Shown piece by piece: positions 61,921 through 64,000 of a DNA stretch of 64,000 nucleotides. Position 1 is the stretch's first letter; each line of letters opens with the position of its first letter. This DNA is from Pseudomonas sp. FP453 (GTDB taxonomy: Bacteria; Pseudomonadota; Gammaproteobacteria; Pseudomonadales; Pseudomonadaceae), in contig NZ_CP117435.1 in assembly GCF_030687495.1 (NCBI RefSeq), forward strand, positions 1 to 64,000, in the 5' to 3' direction. The translations under genes and the position numbers were made by a program. The notes below the pieces were generated by a model. It ran no database searches. It was not told the DNA's origin and worked only from the letters and a program-made list of their open reading frames with translations.

Positions 61921-61945
61921 GACAATCAAAAGCTGGGGGTGTGTG

Positions 61946-62497
61946 ATGGCTGAGTCCGTGCCCATCAGGCGCCTGGTCACCCGCCTGCTGATCCTGGTGG
62001 TCGCCATGTTCGCCTTCGGCTTCGCCCTGGTGCCGATCTATGACGTGATGTGCAAGGCGTTCGGCATCAACGGCAAGACCGCCGGGCAGTACGAAGGGGC
62101 GCAGGTGGTGGACCCGTCGCGCCAAGTGCGCGTGCAGTTCCTGTCCACCAATGCCATCGACATGGTCTGGGAGTTCCACGCCAAGGCCGATGAAGTGGTG
62201 GTCAACCCCGGTGCCGTGACCGAGATGCTGTTCGTGGCCTACAACCCCACGGACAAGGCCATGACCGCCCAGGCCGTGCCGAGCATTTCGCCGGCGGAAG
62301 CGGCGATGTACTTCCACAAGACCGAATGTTTTTGCTTTACCCAGCAGGTGTTGCAGCCGGGCCAGCGCATCGAGATGCCGGTGCGTTTTATCGTCGATCG
62401 CGACATGCCCAAGGATGTGAAGCATTTGACCCTGGCGTACACGCTGTTTGATATCACTGCGCGCCAACCGCCGGTGGCCGTCCACAGCGGCGGCTAG
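61946..62497 (+). CDS. ctaG: Cytochrome c oxidase assembly protein CtaG (Cox11 family)
   Basis: A membrane-anchored copper chaperone that delivers copper to CuB in subunit I. A single N-terminal transmembrane helix (RRLVTRLLILVVAMFAFGFALVPIYDVMC) is followed by a periplasmic domain; the copper ligands include the Cys pair in KTECFCFTQQVLQPGQRIEMPVRF, the Cox11 CFCF motif. The start MAESVPIRRLV comes after a clear GGGGGTG site; a long upstream in-frame extension is formed by the REP. Length is 183. Confidence 0.95.
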   Translation: MAESVPIRRLVTRLLILVVAMFAFGFALVPIYDVMCKAFGINGKTAGQYEGAQVVDPSRQVRVQFLSTNAIDMVWEFHAKADEVVVNPGAVTEMLFVAYNPTDKAMTAQAVPSISPAEAAMYFHKTECFCFTQQVLQPGQRIEMPVRFIVDRDMPKDVKHLTLAYTLFDITARQPPVAVHSGG

Positions 62498-62532
62498 CTA
62501 CTGTTTGCCCCCTCAATCAGGAGAGCGAATAC

Positions 62533-63420
62533 ATGTCGTCTCATGATACGTACTACGTACCAGCGCAAAGCAAATGGCCAATAATTGCCACGGTTGGCAT
62601 GCTGGTCACGGTGTACGGCCTGGCCGTGTGGTTCAACGATCTCAAGGCCGCGCGCCCGGAATCCCACGGCCCGTGGATCTTTTTCGTCGGCGGGTTGTTG
62701 CTGGCCTATATGTTGTTCGGCTGGTTCGGCGCGGTGATCAAGGAAAGCCGCGCCGGTTTGTACAGCCCGCAGATGGACCGCTCGTTCCGATGGGGCATGA
62801 CCTGGTTCATCTTTTCCGAAGTGATGTTCTTTATCGCCTTCTTCGGTGCGCTGTTTTATGTCCGTCACATGTCGGCGCCATGGCTGGCGGGCGAGGGCTC
62901 AAAAGGCGTCGCGCACATGCTGTGGCCGAACTTCGAGTTTGCCTGGCCGCTGCTGAACAACCCTGACCCAAAACTCTACCCCGCGCCCGAAGGGACGATC
63001 AGCCCGTGGGGTCTGCCGCTGGTCAATACCATCTTGCTGGTGAGTTCCAGCGTGACCATCACCATTGCTCACCACGCGCTGCGCAAAGGTCATCGCGGCG
63101 CGCTCAAGCTCTGGCTGGCGATCACCGTGCTGCTGGGGTTGGCGTTTCTCGGGTTCCAGGCCGAGGAATACATCCATGCCTATAAAGAGCTGGGCCTGAC
63201 CTTGGGCTCGGGCGTGTACGGCGCGACGTTCTTCATGCTCACCGGTTTCCACGGCGCCCACGTGACTATCGGCACGATCATTCTGTTTGTGATGCTGATG
63301 CGCATCCTCAAGGGGCACTTCAATGCCGAGCATCAGTTCGGCTTCGAAGCGGCGAGCTGGTATTGGCACTTTGTGGATGTGGTGTGGATCGGCCTGTTTT
63401 TCTTCGTGTATGTGCTGTGA
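62533..63420 (+). CDS. coxC: Cytochrome c oxidase subunit III
   Basis: An integral membrane subunit that stabilises the oxidase and its proton entry. Seven hydrophobic helices are seen; family segments are WGMTWFIFSEVMFFIAFFGALFYVRH, GFQAEEYIHAYKELGLTLGSGVYGATFFMLTGFHGAHVTIG and FEAASWYWHFVDVVWIGLFFFVYVL. The Glu of SEVMFF is part of the conserved pathway. At 295 residues it is typical of this oxidase type. The DUF2909 gene is convergent just after it. Confidence 0.96.
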   Translation: MSSHDTYYVPAQSKWPIIATVGMLVTVYGLAVWFNDLKAARPESHGPWIFFVGGLLLAYMLFGWFGAVIKESRAGLYSPQMDRSFRWGMTWFIFSEVMFFIAFFGALFYVRHMSAPWLAGEGSKGVAHMLWPNFEFAWPLLNNPDPKLYPAPEGTISPWGLPLVNTILLVSSSVTITIAHHALRKGHRGALKLWLAITVLLGLAFLGFQAEEYIHAYKELGLTLGSGVYGATFFMLTGFHGAHVTIGTIILFVMLMRILKGHFNAEHQFGFEAASWYWHFVDVVWIGLFFFVYVL

Positions 63421-63426
63421 GGCGAT

Positions 63427-63630
63427 TTACCACGGCGCGTGAGACACCAGCTGGCCGCTGAAAAAGCCCCAGGTGATCAACGCCAGGGTGATGACGGCGA
63501 ACACGACACGCACGGTCAAGGCAGTGACGAGGCGATTGGAGTTGCCCTCGTCCTTGACCAGAAAGAACAAGCCACTGAACAGGCTCACAACGGTCGCGAT
63601 CAGCATCAGGGCAATAGCGGCTTTGAGCAT
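63427..63630 (-). CDS. Twin-transmembrane DUF2909 protein
   Basis: A 67-residue protein with two transmembrane helices: MLKAAIALMLIATVVSLFSGLFFLV and TALTVRVVFAVITLALITWGFFSGQL, separated by a short charged loop (KDEGNSNRLV). This is the DUF2909 'twin transmembrane' family that accompanies cox genes. The start at MLKAAI is chosen over an upstream in-frame ATG that would overlap the SURF1 coding start. It runs opposite to the cox genes. A role in oxidase assembly is guessed from location. Confidence 0.87.
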   Translation of the reverse strand: MLKAAIALMLIATVVSLFSGLFFLVKDEGNSNRLVTALTVRVVFAVITLALITWGFFSGQLVSHAPW

Positions 63631-63682
63631 GGTCGGGCTCCAAGGGGATGGGCGGGCAATGAAAACAAGTATAGCCAGCGCC

Positions 63683-64000
63683 ATGAAATGCTTTCGCCCG
63701 GGGATCGCGCCGACACTGGTGGTGTTGGTGCTGCTGCCCTTGATGGTAGGCCTGGGGTTTTGGCAGCTGTCTCGCGGCCATGAAAAGCAGCTGCTGGTGG
63801 ACCGTTACGCTGAGCGGCGCGCGGCGGAGCCGATCAGCAGCGCGCAACTCAACGACATGCCTGACCCGGCCTTTCGCCGCGTGCGCTTGCGCGGCCAATT
63901 CGACGCCGAGCACAGCGTGTTGCTCGACAACCGCATGCGCGATGGCAAGGCCGGCGTAGAGCTGCTGCAACCCTTTCACGACAGGGCCAGCGGCCTCTGG
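63683..64000 (+). CDS. SURF1-family oxidase assembly protein (3' end cut by window)
   Basis: The first 106 codons of a SURF1 (Shy1) protein, which helps insert haem a into subunit I. A first transmembrane helix (GIAPTLVVLVLLPLMVGLGFWQL) is followed by SRGHEKQLLVDRYAERRAAEPIS and the family region FRRVRLRGQFDAEHSVLLDNRMRDGKAGVELLQPF. The gene continues beyond the window, where the second helix should lie. Its start is divergent from the DUF2909 gene, 52 bases apart. Confidence 0.93.
   Translation, partial: MKCFRPGIAPTLVVLVLLPLMVGLGFWQLSRGHEKQLLVDRYAERRAAEPISSAQLNDMPDPAFRRVRLRGQFDAEHSVLLDNRMRDGKAGVELLQPFHDRASGLW

Overview
The window is the dnaA-proximal part of a Pseudomonas chromosome, most likely a fluorescens-group species. 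The evidence is the dnaA-dnaN-recF-gyrB start, gene order that matches the P. aeruginosa PA0001-PA0110 region over long stretches (from memory), GC-rich Pseudomonas-like codon use, ParB/parS-type palindromes near the origin, and many copies of the fluorescens-type REP/REPIN palindrome. No rRNA, tRNA, CRISPR array, insertion sequence or prophage was seen. The first base lies inside dnaA, about ten codons past the usual start, and the last gene (SURF1) runs off the right edge.

Layout. 1-6.2 kb: replication initiation and partition (dnaA, dnaN, recF, gyrB) with two parS sites in recF. 6.4-10.6 kb: an accessory insertion relative to the usual synteny, holding a dinD-like gene, a third parS-like site, and an OmpR-type response regulator divergent from a CHASE2 histidine kinase whose reading frame is broken by one base. 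10.8-27.3 kb: housekeeping genes (plsC, gmhB, glyS, glyQ, tag, lpxL, a TPR protein, trkA, rsmB, fmt, def, an envelope protein that appears to have lost its LysM domain, dprA, tsaC, qor, hemF, aroE). 27.4-32.9 kb: a SulP transporter, then choline-sulfate use (choX, betC and a divergent LysR regulator) and a DOPA-dioxygenase-like gene. 33.0-37.3 kb: D-galactonate catabolism (dgoK, dgoA, dgoD, dgoT) with no adjacent regulator. 37.3-40.9 kb: a CigR/RcnB-like protein, trpB-trpA and divergent trpI. 40.9-45.7 kb: small stress and envelope proteins (ElaB-like, dodecin, two DUF1161 paralogues, OsmC, lipoproteins) and a luciferase-like monooxygenase. 45.8-50.1 kb: a HAD phosphatase, gamma-carbonic anhydrase, prlC-yheV and a periplasmic Cys-phosphatase. 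50.3-54.1 kb: three-subunit membrane gluconate 2-dehydrogenase. 54.2-55.3 kb: a radical SAM protein directly behind a consensus LexA box. 55.5-57.9 kb: beta-carbonic anhydrase and a second SulP transporter. 58.0-64.0 kb: an unrecognised protein and the aa3/caa3-type cytochrome c oxidase cluster (coxB, coxA, ctaG, coxC, a small DUF2909 protein, SURF1).

How the parts fit. Most of the window is core genome. The best leads are the SOS-controlled radical SAM enzyme, the parS and DnaA-box density around the origin, the broken CHASE2 kinase beside dinD, the LysM-less envelope protein, and several promoter or operator signals (sigma-32-like before prlC, RpoS-like before coxB, GAACTT motifs before the stress genes, phased repeats at betC). 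I found no clearly undescribed multi-gene system; the SOS radical SAM gene comes closest to an unexplained function.
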